NCBI GenBank assembly: GCA_021234155.1
Contig: JAJEKV010000017.1
Span: 18,734,372-18,798,371, forward strand
Direction of reading: 5' to 3'
DNA from: Isoetes taiwanensis
Taxonomy: Eukaryota; Streptophyta; Lycopodiopsida; Isoetales; Isoetaceae
Length of the DNA stretch: 64,000 nt
Both the position numbers and the translations under genes were made by a program. The notes under the pieces are model-generated. The model did not search any database. It was not told the origin of the DNA and was given only the letters and a program-made list of their open reading frames with translations. Positions 42,638 through 53,295 of this stretch are shown here, one piece after another. Each line of letters opens with the position of its first letter. The first letter of the stretch is position 1.

Positions 42638-43685
42638 CATCGATCCGAGCCATCAAATCGGTATTCTCGAATGGGTGAGCATGCATCTCTTGCATGCATG
42701 CATGCATTACATGCATTTTCTGGGACTCTGGTTCATTTGGGGAACGCTATTTTTTACAGGTTCTTCATCGACTTCTCAGCACTTCCCTTGATTCTCTTTT
42801 TTCGATACCAGACAAGGGAGGGGCTTCTCCCTGCTTGGTTTGACAGTTTGGCGTCTTTTTCCATGCTGGGACATGTTCTTCCCCGATCTTGTCTCTTTTT
42901 TGGCCATCCTTTAACCTTCGACCTCGATCCCATTTTGATAAGGAAGTTCTCTTTTTGTCGGGAGCTTTTGTCTGTTTTCATGGGAGCCCTTATTTAAGAA
43001 TACCATTGATCTTAGCCATCGGATCAGTATTCTCGAATGGGCGAGCATGCATCTCTTGCATGCATGTTCTGGGGCTCTGGTTCATTTGGGGATCGCTATT
43101 TCTTGCAGGTTCTTCATCGACTTCTCATCGGCGTTTTCTCCTCTCTCAGCAGTTCCCTTGACTCCCACGAACCCTCCCTTAATGTGTATATTATATTGTA
43201 AATGTTATTTTTTGTCATGTGGCATACGTGACCAGTCCCTCGCTTTTTCGAGGTTGTTTTTTGTCGCGTGGCACATGTGACCAGCCCCTCGCTTTTCGAG
43301 GTTGTTGTTTTCTTATCTTTGTGTTCTAGTTTGTTGATGTGCAGGTACAGTGGGATGCGCGACTCCATCTTCTTCAGGCTTCATGGGTTTCTTTATGGGA
43401 GCATTTTTTTTGCAGCCTTACGTTGTGTCCAAGCCCCTTGTCGAGGGCTTCTCACTAGGGTTTTTCCTCGAAAACCCGAAAGGGCGGGGTTTTTAGTCCC
43501 GGCGATAAGCTCTCGGCAGGTACACTTAACCAACATCTGTAGAATTTTTTTGCTGTGTTTTTTCATTGTGGGTAGCTTACAAATGTGCAGCTACTCACTC
43601 TCAACCATTGTAGAATTCTGCTGAGATGAATGAAAAGCCTAGCTAAAGCTTTTGTCTGTTTTCATACGAGTCCTTATTCGAGAAT
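42638..43685 (+). repeat. Complex dispersed repeat, copy C (two tandem units)
   Basis: Units at about 42638-43001 and 43005-43685 repeat the structure of copy B at perhaps 75-80% identity: CATCGATCCGAGCCATC head, TGCATGCATGCATG run, GATAAGGAAGTTCTCTTTTT in the short unit, CGAAAACCCGAAAGGGCGGG in the long unit, and a TTTTCATACGAGTCCTTATT tail. Within the long unit an arm (GTGACCAGTCCCTCGCTTTT and GTGACCAGCCCCTCGCTTTT) is itself duplicated. Confidence 0.8.
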
Positions 43686-43984
43686 AATTAAGGCAGTTCA
43701 CAAGCACATCTATGGGAGGGGCATGAAAATTGTATTTTCCATTTACATATGTAGGGGTTATCCATCTCCAAAAAGTCGTATACAAGGGTTTTCTGGTTAT
43801 CCCTTGCACAGATGTGAGGTATCCCCCATGCATAGATGAAACCCCGGGGAGGACTCTCACCAAAGGGGCCACGACATTCTCACGAGTTGTCCCTTTGCCT
43901 TTTCTTGGACTTAGGCGACTTTGAAAAGGATTCTGCTACCTGTTTATCATGCGGATCCTTCCCGTATCTCAGAAATAGTCATGT

Positions 43985-45332
43985 ATTCTTGGTCGTAGGA
44001 ATAACAAATGCTTCTAAAGGAAGAAGAGCCAAAACAACGTTCCTTTTCCTAGAATGATGGTTCTATTCATATCTAATAGAGCCATTGCATTCTTAACGAG
44101 GTCGCATATATAGAGTTATGTTCATTTCTCTACATTCAAATTTTCCTTTGGGCTCAATGTCCCTTGATAAATTTGGAAAGAAGAGTTTGAGGAGCTACTA
44201 TTCTTCTAGCTTCTTGCTTCTTAAGATATACACAGCTCATGCGCATACAATCAAGCTGCAATCAGATCTCTTCCCATCATCCACACTCCAATGTCGTTAT
44301 GTATATTTCTCATTTGTTGGATTCTTGTTGCTTCTCAAAAGTGTTTCTCAAGATGCAGTCTTTTTCTCGTACGACTAAAATTAAGTTGCATATCTTCCCA
44401 AATATGTGCATGATCTGAACGCCAAATCCTCTGTATTTCTTATATGTAAAATGACTTGAATTGGAAATTTCTTACATGTTCCTTATTATTCTTTGCTTAA
44501 AGCTTCTCGTGAGGTACGCTGGAGGCATAAAAAAAACAAAAGGTTTATGTGATAGATGCACTTTAACTGGTAGTCAAGAGACATGTTCTTTAAATACATC
44601 TATAAAAGAGCTTATCCTTCTATTTCAGGGTTTTTGTCAATTTTGGACCCAAAGTCTAGATCTAGTAGCCTTTACCTCGAAGGAGCAAATATACATTATT
44701 ATGACTAATTTTTCATTTGTTCCAATATTATAGCATACAACCATGGGACAACAACAAATTTTGCAGTAATATGCAACTCTAGAGGAATAACCCATCAACT
44801 CATAGTACTAGGCATCGGTATTCATAAGTGTCTCAAGGCATTAACAAATGCAATTATGTTTTAAATCGGATTGTGCCACACAAACCAATGTCTACAAATT
44901 TACTGTAAAAAATAAATATACAGCGACACGCCCTGTGATGCATATATGGTTTGGACATCCTTTGCTTATTGGAAAAGAAACAATGATTAGCAAAATGAAT
45001 ACTCAAGTCTAAAAAAAAAAAAAAAACATAAAAACAGAGAACAAATAATAGTATGTGGTGGATCTTTGGAGGACGTCTGGCATCAACTTCAATTGTAATA
45101 CTAGCTTCCCACCCTAGACAATTGCTGCTCCAACATGCAGTTTCGTTAATGAAGAACCTTTGACAAGGTTAAGCCGCATCCTCCCATGTAATTCTGAAAT
45201 GACAAGGGTTTTAAAACTATTTTTTAATCAAATCTCACAAAGTTGTTGAACACCTCAACTAGCTTGCTGAATATATCATGATAACATAACACGAGTAGCA
45301 TCTTCAACCAAAAATTGAAAGGACCGATTCCA
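43985..45332 (-). pseudogene. Inverted pseudogene copy of the synaptotagmin 3' end
   Basis: Read on the minus strand, this segment parallels 60792-62065 of the synaptotagmin gene. It covers most of exon 12 (with about 19 nt lost around GATATGTTA), the intron, exon 13 (AATTACATGGGAGGATGCG and CAGACGTCCTCC), the following intron-like tract and about 900 bp of 3' flank. Introns are retained, so this is a DNA-level duplication and not a processed copy. Frameshifts and the deletion destroy the C2B coding sequence. Identity looks like 75-85%. It lies about 16 kb from its source in opposite orientation. Confidence 0.88.
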
Positions 45333-45349
45333 AAAGTTAGATCGGAAGG

Positions 45350-46501
45350 CTACATATCCAAATGATCGTAAAAAAATTAAATGCTTCAATTGTGATGGCA
45401 AACGCCATGTGGCAGCTAATTGCCCAAGTCAAGAGGGGGAAGGATGATCTGCAAACATCAGAGGTGGCTTTGCAAGAGGAAGGACCAGTTTCAGAGGAAG
45501 TCTCGATATGAATGTTGTGCAGGAAGTAAGTGCAAATAAAGAAGATATTGATTAGGAGCTAGGCAAGTGCAGTTAAAAGATGGAGCCTTGCAAAAGATAG
45601 AAGATATTGGAGTGCTAGAAATCTTTGACTTGAATGACAGAGCAGTAGAACTTTGAGAAGTGATTTCTGTGCTTAGGTTAGTGAAAAAAAATTGATCTTT
45701 GTTTGCCAACTACTAGACCTTGGATATAAGGTCCTATTTGAAAACTGGAATGTAAAATCCTTCTTGATAATGGAATTAAGTTTAACGGCAAAAGAGTTGG
45801 GAATCGTTTTGGATTTGATTATGAAAACTTGCCCAGCTTGAATATTGTTGAATATGCATCTTTAAGAACTTGGCATACTCGAATGCGCCACACAGATATG
45901 ACAAATGTTGAATTGCTGGCCAAGAAAGGACTGATAATAGCAAGCAAAGAGGAGACATAAAATATGTTATGTGCAAGTTGCATACGTGGTAAGAAAATTA
46001 GACTGCCATTTGAAAGGTCATCCAAAAGAGCTAAAGATATATTGAATTTAATTCATACAGACCTCTTGGTCCTATTAATGTCACAAGTATGACAATAAAT
46101 AAATACTTCATGTCATTTATAGATGACAAAGAGCTAAAGATCATTCAAAAGGGCTAAAGATACATTGATTTAGTTCATATAGACCTCTTGGTTCTATTAA
46201 TGTCACAAGTATAACAATAAATAGCTACCATGTCATTTATAGACGATTGTAGTAGAAAAACAAAACGCTATTGTCTAAAAACCAAGGATCAAGCCTACAA
46301 TGCTTTGAAGCTAGCTAATGCACAACTTAGAACTTGGAGAAAAGTTAAATGCATAAGGTCAGACAGAGGAGTGAGTATTATCTCATGAAGGTAAAAATTT
46401 ATGTGCTAACCAGAGCATCAAAAGACAGTCAACATGCAATAGCTGAGAGAGAAATAAAACATTGCTCAATGCAATTACATCAATGCTAAAATATTCAGAA
46501 C
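45350..46501 (+). pseudogene. Copia C relic, 5' part (gag knuckle to integrase)
   Basis: Plus-strand broken frames give the zinc knuckle KCFNCDGKRHVAANC (about 45382-45425), the pre-integrase stretch GNRFGFDYENLPSLN and RTWHTRMRHTDMTN (about 45800-45910), CASCIRGKKIRLPFERSSKR, LIHTDL, and the end of the integrase core (LNAITSMLKYSE at about 46468-46498). A 90-bp part around 46014-46080 is repeated at 46140-46205. At 46501 the LINE interrupts it, and it resumes at 52928. Confidence 0.85.
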
Positions 46502-46509
46502 ACGGAAAA

Positions 46510-49317
46510 ATGTCGCTCGAACAAGTCGCTCAGATGGCCGCTTTGGCGGCTGCCGGAATCCGACCTGGGAAAGACCCAGGCACTCACGATGGTGGCCTAG
46601 GACCCCCAATTTATGCTGCAACTGTTGGATCAGGCTGCAACCGACTGGTTTCAGGGGCTTTCAAATCGCCCCCAATCGCTGGGACTTCCAACAAATCGGA
46701 TCCAAATATTGGGGCTTTTGCCCTGCACAAGGTGAATCAGCTCCCCTGCTTGTCTGATAAGAATCTAGGTCTGTCATTAGCTGCCCCAGCTTCACAAAGT
46801 ATGGATCACTCCCCAAATAGAGTAAATGGCAATGCTGGTGAAGCGATAGTAGGGGAAGATCGCCCGGCTCTGCTAAAACCTATAACACATGCTAATGAGG
46901 CAAAAGCCCCAACTTTTGGGGAGGGATTGAGTGGAATCGATGCTAGGAGTGAGCCCCAGATAAGGAAAAATGCTGCCATAGAAAGGAATAACAGTGTAGG
47001 AAGTAATGAGAAGAATGGGGCTCTACATAATAAGCTGGCTGAGCTCAGGCGTAAATCTGCAGCCCAAGTTGATGATATAGTTGCTGGGAGACAGATTGGT
47101 GGCCAAGAATACGCTGTAAAGAATATGGTGCAGGTCGAAGATGCAGCAAAAACGGCAATCTTGGTGGCTGCTGGGAACCGACCTGGGTTCGACTCAGGAG
47201 TGCACAACGGGGCCCCATGGCCTCCTACTCGCCCTGCCAACATCAGTCCAGACTGCACAACAGCCAAATGGATGGATTTAGGGGCCGGAAAATCGTCCCC
47301 AGAGGATGGGGCTTCCATCAATCTTTATCCAGTAATTGGAGCTTCTGCCCAGTGCAAGATAACTCATCTCCCTAATCCGTCTGATGTAATTCCAGGCCCT
47401 TTTGCTGCCGCTTCTGCTTCACATGATAAAGACCATTCCCCAAAGGGAGCACAACACAATGGAGCAGGTAAATCAACCGCAGGGAGTGACCTGGCTGCCA
47501 AGGCAAGCGCTTGCGCTATCGGAGCTATCCAGAAAGTGAAAGACGGAATGTTAGGGGCAGGGACAGGAGGCAGAGCATGTGGACAGGGAGTACCCATACA
47601 ATCTAGCAGGTCAGAATCATCTATGGAAGCTTCACCTATGGAAGAAGTAGAAATCGAACTAAATAAGAAAGAAGCCGAGGTGGACTACTCAGCTCTAGAA
47701 AGCAGGGCAGTAAACAAGGGAAAGAATGTTGGAGCAGAGCTTCATAATGAAGGGAATGATGCTAGCCAAGGGAATTTTACACAAAACGGGGTGAATCATC
47801 CAAAGGGTACAGCTTGGAATGGACAAGATTCAGTGAGAATAGTGAACAAGCCGAGATTCTCGGAGTGGATTCAAAAGCAAACCCATGCTACTAACAGAAG
47901 CACAAGAGTCACGGAGGCTCTCCAAGCGTTACAGAAAGGTCTTGTTCAGAATCCTGGGATAGTAACTACAAATAATGAACCTGGACTGGGCAATGGAAAT
48001 AATGTGCAGACAGAAGATAATTTCCCAGTGGCTGAAATTGATCACGAGATGCACAAAAGGTATCTGGAAAGTTTGATCTCGCGCTCAGTAGTGGGCTTCT
48101 TTACTGGGGGCTTTCTGGACCTGCGTAGGTTAAACTCATGGCTTTCAGCTCACCTGAAGAGGTTAGGTCTGCCCCAACACCAATCGCTAAAGGCACTGGG
48201 TAACAACTTTTTTCTCATCATGTTTGACAGTGAAGCAGCTGTGGATAGACTAGTTGCCCGTGCAGCAGACCCATTTGCAGGAGGCTTCATTTTGTACCAG
48301 TTCTACACGCCAGGTTTCCTCCCTAATAAGCTTTCCGCTATCAAAATCCCCTGTTGGTTTGAAATAGAGTATCTTCCACCAGACCTACTAGTCCCGGAGT
48401 TCCTAAAGTCTATTGCCAACACGCTAGACTCATATGTATCTCACTCTATCGCCAAAGGGCCTAGAATCTGTGTTGCCATCACAGCCAACACGCAGATCCC
48501 CAAAGGAGTGACTGTGAAAAGTGGTATGTGTTGCTTTAAGTTCTTACTCAAACTATTAAATGGATGGGAAATAAGGAGGATGTTCCCAAATGTGGAACTA
48601 GAAGAAGTGATCAAACCAAGGCAGGCAAACGTCAATGATCAAAATGCCTCCGAGGACAATGACAGAGAACATGTGCATGTGACTGAAGACGACACACAGG
48701 AGGAAGCCCCTCAAGGGACACATGTTCCCCTCCAGGTTGCGGTCACTCCCCCATTTACTCCCGCTCCCGCACCAGCTTTTGCTACCCCTTCTTCATCCGG
48801 TGTGCCTGGAAACGCGACCCCGAGTGTGCCATGTTCTAAAGTGGACACCCTGGGTGGGGAGACTCAATGGCAAGTGGTGGCCTCCAAACATGGTATAAGA
48901 GCCAAAAATTTGGCCAGGAAATCCAGAGGCTCTCATGACATGGTGAACTCAAAATGTGCAGACTCCCCACAACCAATGTCAGCTCTGTCTAAATATATCT
49001 CAGAGGTTTCTTCTACTGAGAAGGGGGCTCTCGCAGGTTTGATGACCAAGAATACTCGAGGAGCAAGGCTTCTTGAACCGGCTCTGGGGAATCATAAAGG
49101 CGACTCCAACTGGGCAGATAATGAAACAGATACAATAGATGGCGTGGAGATGCTAGAGAATCCATTTGCTCTACTTGGTAAGAAAAATAAGCTGGATACA
49201 AGTATGAGTCCAGATAACTCAGGTGAGATGAAAAGGAAGAAAGCTTCGACCTCTTCCTTTAGCAACTCCGCTGATGGCAATGGTATAGCTGGCTGTCCCA
49301 CAACTTTCAACTCATGA
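46510..49317 (+). CDS. LINE ORF1 protein, 935 residues, intact
   Basis: The start was chosen at 46510 (MSLEQVAQ): upstream in-frame codons from 46462 are leftover Copia integrase (LNAITSMLKYSE). Residues about 5-130 and 212-345 are two diverged copies of one module: AALAAAGIRPGKDPGTHDGG against AILVAAGNRPGFDSGVHNGA, later SQSMDHSPN against SHDKDHSPK. Residues about 514-697 form the nucleic-acid-binding domain of plant LINE ORF1 (DUF4283-like), with SVVGFFTGGFLDLRRLNSWL, FFLIMFDSEAAVDRLV, FILYQFYTPGF and IPCWFEIEYLPPDLL. The C-terminal third is acidic and proline-rich. ORF1 proteins coat LINE RNA. It has no stops over 2.8 kb, unusual beside a scrambled ORF2. Confidence 0.9.
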   Translation: MSLEQVAQMAALAAAGIRPGKDPGTHDGGLGPPIYAATVGSGCNRLVSGAFKSPPIAGTSNKSDPNIGAFALHKVNQLPCLSDKNLGLSLAAPASQSMDHSPNRVNGNAGEAIVGEDRPALLKPITHANEAKAPTFGEGLSGIDARSEPQIRKNAAIERNNSVGSNEKNGALHNKLAELRRKSAAQVDDIVAGRQIGGQEYAVKNMVQVEDAAKTAILVAAGNRPGFDSGVHNGAPWPPTRPANISPDCTTAKWMDLGAGKSSPEDGASINLYPVIGASAQCKITHLPNPSDVIPGPFAAASASHDKDHSPKGAQHNGAGKSTAGSDLAAKASACAIGAIQKVKDGMLGAGTGGRACGQGVPIQSSRSESSMEASPMEEVEIELNKKEAEVDYSALESRAVNKGKNVGAELHNEGNDASQGNFTQNGVNHPKGTAWNGQDSVRIVNKPRFSEWIQKQTHATNRSTRVTEALQALQKGLVQNPGIVTTNNEPGLGNGNNVQTEDNFPVAEIDHEMHKRYLESLISRSVVGFFTGGFLDLRRLNSWLSAHLKRLGLPQHQSLKALGNNFFLIMFDSEAAVDRLVARAADPFAGGFILYQFYTPGFLPNKLSAIKIPCWFEIEYLPPDLLVPEFLKSIANTLDSYVSHSIAKGPRICVAITANTQIPKGVTVKSGMCCFKFLLKLLNGWEIRRMFPNVELEEVIKPRQANVNDQNASEDNDREHVHVTEDDTQEEAPQGTHVPLQVAVTPPFTPAPAPAFATPSSSGVPGNATPSVPCSKVDTLGGETQWQVVASKHGIRAKNLARKSRGSHDMVNSKCADSPQPMSALSKYISEVSSTEKGALAGLMTKNTRGARLLEPALGNHKGDSNWADNETDTIDGVEMLENPFALLGKKNKLDTSMSPDNSGEMKRKKASTSSFSNSADGNGIAGCPTTFNS

Positions 49318-49628
49318 TTATTGTCTCATGGAATTTGCGTGGCATCAAGGGTGTTCTTAAGCGTGGTCGAGTGTTAGCAGCTATTAGGTCTATGAAGGCG
49401 GATGTCATCCTTCTTCAGGAGCATAGACTTCCAGACTTTGAGGCCAGGTCCATTGGCAGTTGGATTGGAGGTAATTACTCCTCCTTTAGTTGTGCGGCTG
49501 AAGGAACTAAAGGAGGCACCTGTATCTTATGGAAGGGACAAGTCCAAAAGTACCAATATGCAGGGGGAAGTGGTAGATGGCAGGTTGTAATTTTTGAAAC
49601 AAATAATTGTATGCCTTTCTGGGCTACC
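49314..49628 (+). pseudogene. LINE ORF2, endonuclease N-terminus
   Basis: The frame opens IIVSWNLRGIKGVLKRGRVL and continues with ADVILLQEHRLPDFEARSIG and GGTCILWKGQ, the start of an APE-type endonuclease with the catalytic-region N and E. The ATG overlaps the ORF1 TGA (ATGA). Normal sequence ends near FETNNCMPFW, and the following codons are antisense of reverse transcriptase. Confidence 0.88.
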
Positions 49629-51768
49629 AGCACTGACGAGGAATATATGTGAGAGCTGGCCAGAACAGCATTAGCAACTGTTACTCTTCCTGCTACAGAT
49701 AATCCTTTAGATGACCATAACCCAACCTTTTTTCTAAGTTTGTCTAAAATAGGAGCCCAGAGACCCTTCATATTATCTGAGACAGAAAGGGGCAAACCCA
49801 ATAGCTTAATTGTTTCCCCTGCAGCCACAACTGGGAAGCCCAATCCATTAGCACGAGGGTCAATATCTCCCTCTAAAGCCCATAAAATGGTACATTTGGT
49901 GGCATTTAGCCCTATGCCTGATATAACCTCAAAAGCAATCAATACCTCACGAAAGGAATGAAAGCTGCCATCGTCATACCTGAGGAACATAAAGGTGTCA
50001 TCCGCATATTGCATGATTGTGAGTTTTTCGGCTTGATTCGGTAAAACCAGACCATTGATACCCCCTTCCAATACTTTGAGATTAACCATCCTTGTGAGAA
50101 GGTTGGCCATAATTAGAAAAAGGTATGGGGCAAGCGGGCAGCCCTGCCTAATACCCTTCCTGAGGTCAAAGAGACCAGAAGGTTCACCATTAACCAAAAC
50201 AGATGCAGAGGCAAATTTGTTCATTCCCATTGAGATGTCGATGAACTGCTTATTGAAACCCATGTGTCGCAGGCCATCCCACCTAAGGGAATCATAGGCC
50301 TTTCTAAAATCCATCTTAACAAGTACACAGTTTTGCCGTGTAGATCTGCACCAATGCATACCTTCTCTAGCCGCTAGGTAATTGTCCAAAATATACCTAC
50401 CTGGCAGAAAAGCTGATTGCTCCCTTCCAATAACCCTGTTCAAGATAGGCTTAAGACGGTTGGCGATGCCTTTCATGATTACCTTATATAAGACATTTGT
50501 TAGTGCAATGGGACGCCACTCCCCAAGTGATTGAGGTCTAGAGACTTTTGGGACCAAGGTGATGAATCCGGCCGCTAGAGTTGGATGTAACGAGCAAGAG
50601 GACCAAGCCCCCCAAACAGCCTCCACAAAGTCTGGTCCAAGAGCGTCCCAAAACTCCACAAAGAATTCAGGAGGGAAGCCATCAGGGCCTGGGGACTTAC
50701 TAGAAGCCAGAGAGCATAGTACTTTAAATATCTCCTCTTCGCCCGGCTGACGCAGTAGAGTGTGGTTGTCATCTGCAGTAATCTTATGTGCCCAATCAAT
50801 CTGGGTCAACCAAAGAGAGATTTGGGATTGATAAGAAGATGGGAGATTGTCTGCTTTGAATTGAGCCTGAAAGCTGTCCCGAATAAACGCCTTGATAGCC
50901 CCGGGATCAGAAAGTATATTTTGACAGTTATCTTTAATTGAAGTAATAATGTTCTCTGCTAATCTGGCCTCTGCCATTCTAAGCGTACCACTTTGTTTTA
51001 GAACGAACCGCAGCCCCCCTAGCTTCCTCCTCCTCAATAGCTTTGGCTTTTGTTTCCAGTTCCTCCTCTAAGGATTGTTTGTCTCTGTTATGGGGATCAA
51101 GTAACAGATCCTGCTTGACTGCCCTTAGAAGGTTGTACACGACATTTTTTTCTTTCTTAAATTTCAAGCATTCCTCCTTGCCCCATTTCTTGATCCACAT
51201 CTTCATAAGGCTGATCTTTTTAACCCAAGCCTTCATGGAAGGTAGGCATTCCGTATTAGTTAGAGAAGCCAGGAAAGTCCTAAAGGGTCTGCAGAATGCC
51301 TCCTTCCCTAATAGGGAGGTATTGAACTTGAAAGGCACATTCCCCCCTCTTCTTTTAGTAGGGATGCTCTCCAACACTAACTTTTGTGGCACATGGTCTG
51401 AATGAGAGAACGCAAGCTCTCCTTCAACATAACATATGTCCATGAAGGAGGCTGTCCTATTAGCCATGTATCTAGTAAGCAGTATACTCTGTCATGCCCC
51501 TTCTGTTTATTAGACCAGGAAAATGCAGCGTTAGATGGAGGAATTAGGGAGAAGCCAACGCTGTTTAGAAGTGAGTTCCACGTAACTTCCTCCTCTTGTA
51601 GCAATTTCCTGTGCAGCCAATTTTTTAATCCCATACATCTGTCATATTCAGATCCCCTCCAAGAATCCAATTTTCAACTCCAAAACCCTGATGAGTTATC
51701 CAGAGCTCAATCTCTCTCCACATAGCTGCCCTTTCTGCAGGTATATTAGAGGCATAAATGTTGATGAG
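49629..51768 (-). pseudogene. LINE ORF2 inverted segment: endonuclease C-terminus and reverse transcriptase
   Basis: On the minus strand, from 51768 down: INIYASNIPAERAAMW and NWILGGDLNMTD (endonuclease), FSWSNKQKGHDRVYCLLDTW, a charged linker (50979-51467 frame), then reverse transcriptase in one frame (to about 51037) with KSPGPDGFPPEFFVEFW, GEWRPIALTNVLYKVI, REQSAFLPGRYILDN, VLVKMDFRKAYDSLRW, KGIRQGCPLAPYLF, IMQYADDTFMFL and GRVTVANAVLASSHIY. Catalytic aspartates (D and YADD) are present. At least two frameshifts and one stop lie in the endonuclease part. Both ends join forward-strand ORF2, so this is an internal inversion. Confidence 0.9.
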
Positions 51769-52691
51769 CCCCCACACTCATGTATGGGAAGAGAATGGAC
51801 GTCCCTTGGCATTAGTTCATCCTCGCATCTTTAAGAAATGGCGAGACCATGGGATCTTAAAATTGCAGCATCTTTGGGAAAACGATAGATGGATCTCCTG
51901 GATGGAATTTAGACTCAAAGTGCATAGAGCAGGGGAGGGTGATAGAAAGATACTACGAAAGATTCTAGGTAATGTTAAGCTTCTCTCAGGGTCTACTGGT
52001 CCTGAGGAAAAGTGGTCCTGTGCAGGTAAGGAGACATACAATGTTGCAAGTATATATCGGGCGCTTTGTGATGACTCCCCTCTTAAAGCAGAGGCTAGGC
52101 TTCAAGTGAATGGAACAGTGGCTAAGCTCCTCTTTAGCAAACTCCTGGAAAACCTTATGGTCTAGGAGAATACAATTTTTTAGATGGGAGGCTCTCCAAG
52201 GAGGTCTCAACACTAAAGTGAAGCTGGTCCATAGAGGAATTGTGTCTTCAGACCTATGTCCTCTGGGGTGCCAGGCTAGCGAATCTCTTTCACACCTCTT
52301 CTTCTGTCCAAGAATTACTGAGTTCTGGTTTTGGGTATGCCCTATTATGAGACTGCATATGCATCAACTTCGATGGCCGAATGTTGTTATGATCTCAGAC
52401 AGAGATTGCATTGACGCCTCCCTGGTTAGTGTGGCTCTCTGGATTATATGGAGACATCGGTGCGATGTCACTTTGGGGGGGCAATCTATCTCTATTGAGA
52501 AACTTAAGAGTCTTTTTAATAAGGAAGTTGCTTTAATGGCATTGTCCCACCACAGGAAAATGGGGATGAGTTACAATATGGGATTGGACAGAATTGGTAA
52601 GATTGAAGGATTTTATAACTACTTTAAGTGCTATTGGATGAGCTCTGAGGACCCAGACTTTCATGATAGGTCTAATGGTGGAACAGTTTGA
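51769..52691 (+). pseudogene. LINE ORF2 C-terminus with zinc-binding region
   Basis: Two overlapping plus frames (to 52164 and from 52110) carry the region after reverse transcriptase: NGRPLALVHPRIFKKWRDHG, KWSCAGKETYNVASIYRAL, then RIQFFRWEALQGGLNTKVKL and the zf-RVT cysteine/histidine cluster CPLGC...SHLFFC, followed by LVSVALWIIWRHRCDV. A frameshift lies near 52130. The stop is at 52689-52691, followed by about 200 bp of 3' UTR and the A-rich tail. Confidence 0.88.
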
Positions 52692-52927
52692 GTTTAGTGG
52701 AGAAAGCAATCTGAGTAACTGACCAGATAGGGTCTCTCTACCATTATGTTGTTGTGGAATAGGACTTCCCTTAGTACGCACATCATGATGCATAGAGAAC
52801 CCATATAATAGCCCTAATGCTTCCTATTTGTCCCATTGGGGACTCTCTGTATCTTTATTATTATTAATAATAACAAAAAACACACTCTTACCCTAAAAAA
52901 ATAAAAAAATAAAAAAAAATAAAAAAA

Positions 52928-53295
52928 ATTCAGAACTACTAAATTTTGTTTGGGATGAAGTTGTGGAGATTGTTGTCTATGTTCAAAACATCCTGCCATC
53001 ATCAAGTTCAAAAGAAACTATCCCATAAATGCTTTAGCCAGTTAAAGTACCTTGCTATAGTAATTTAAGAGCCTACGGATGTCTTACCTTTGCCCTCGTA
53101 CTAGAAGAGTTGAGAAAAAAATTAGACAACAGGACATATATCACCTATTTGGTAGGTTATGACATTAACTCTAAAGTATACAGAGTTTATGATCTTGCAC
53201 AGAAAAGTTGTATAATCGATGGTAGGGGCATACTTGTAAACATGCCAATATCAGATTTCGGAGGAATAAATTGGATCTTCCAAAGGCATGTCTAA
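52928..53295 (+). pseudogene. Copia C relic, 3' part (integrase C-terminus)
   Basis: After the LINE tail the Copia resumes: LLNFVWDEVVEIVVYVQNIL, then AYGCLTFAL and LRKKLDNRTYITYLVGYDIN with YRVYDLAQKSCIID. These match the same positions in Copia B (AYGCLGYSHV, KLDNRATISFLVGYDE), confirming that the LINE entered a Copia integrase gene. No reverse transcriptase follows. Confidence 0.82.

Larger units (their letters stand above)
46502..52927 (+). mobile_element. L1-like LINE, full length but with inverted centre
   Basis: The LINE lies inside Copia C, flanked by a 9-bp target duplication ATTCAGAAC (46493-46501 and 52928-52936), and ends in an A-rich tail of AAATAAAA repeats (about 52897-52927). 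ORF1 (46510-49317) is intact. ORF2 starts at 49314, overlapping the ORF1 stop. The ORF2 endonuclease start and C-terminal zinc-binding region read on the plus strand, but about 2.1 kb between them, holding the rest of endonuclease and the reverse transcriptase, reads on the minus strand. It cannot be functional as it stands. Confidence 0.92.

Noticed and set aside
39803-43685. Helitron ends for the complex repeat
   Set aside because: The head begins with TC after an A, but the tail does not give a CTRR end followed by T in all copies, and a terminal hairpin is not consistently placed.
46462-46509. Upstream in-frame start for LINE ORF1
   Set aside because: The 16 extra codons (LNAITSMLKYSE...) are Copia integrase sequence left of the LINE target duplication, so the LINE protein starts at 46510.
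46806-47321. Minus-strand 171-codon frame
   Set aside because: It is antisense to LINE ORF1 and has no protein-like motifs.
49475-49628. C-terminal extension of the minus-strand reverse transcriptase frame
   Set aside because: This part is antisense to the forward endonuclease; the open frame continues by chance beyond the inversion breakpoint.
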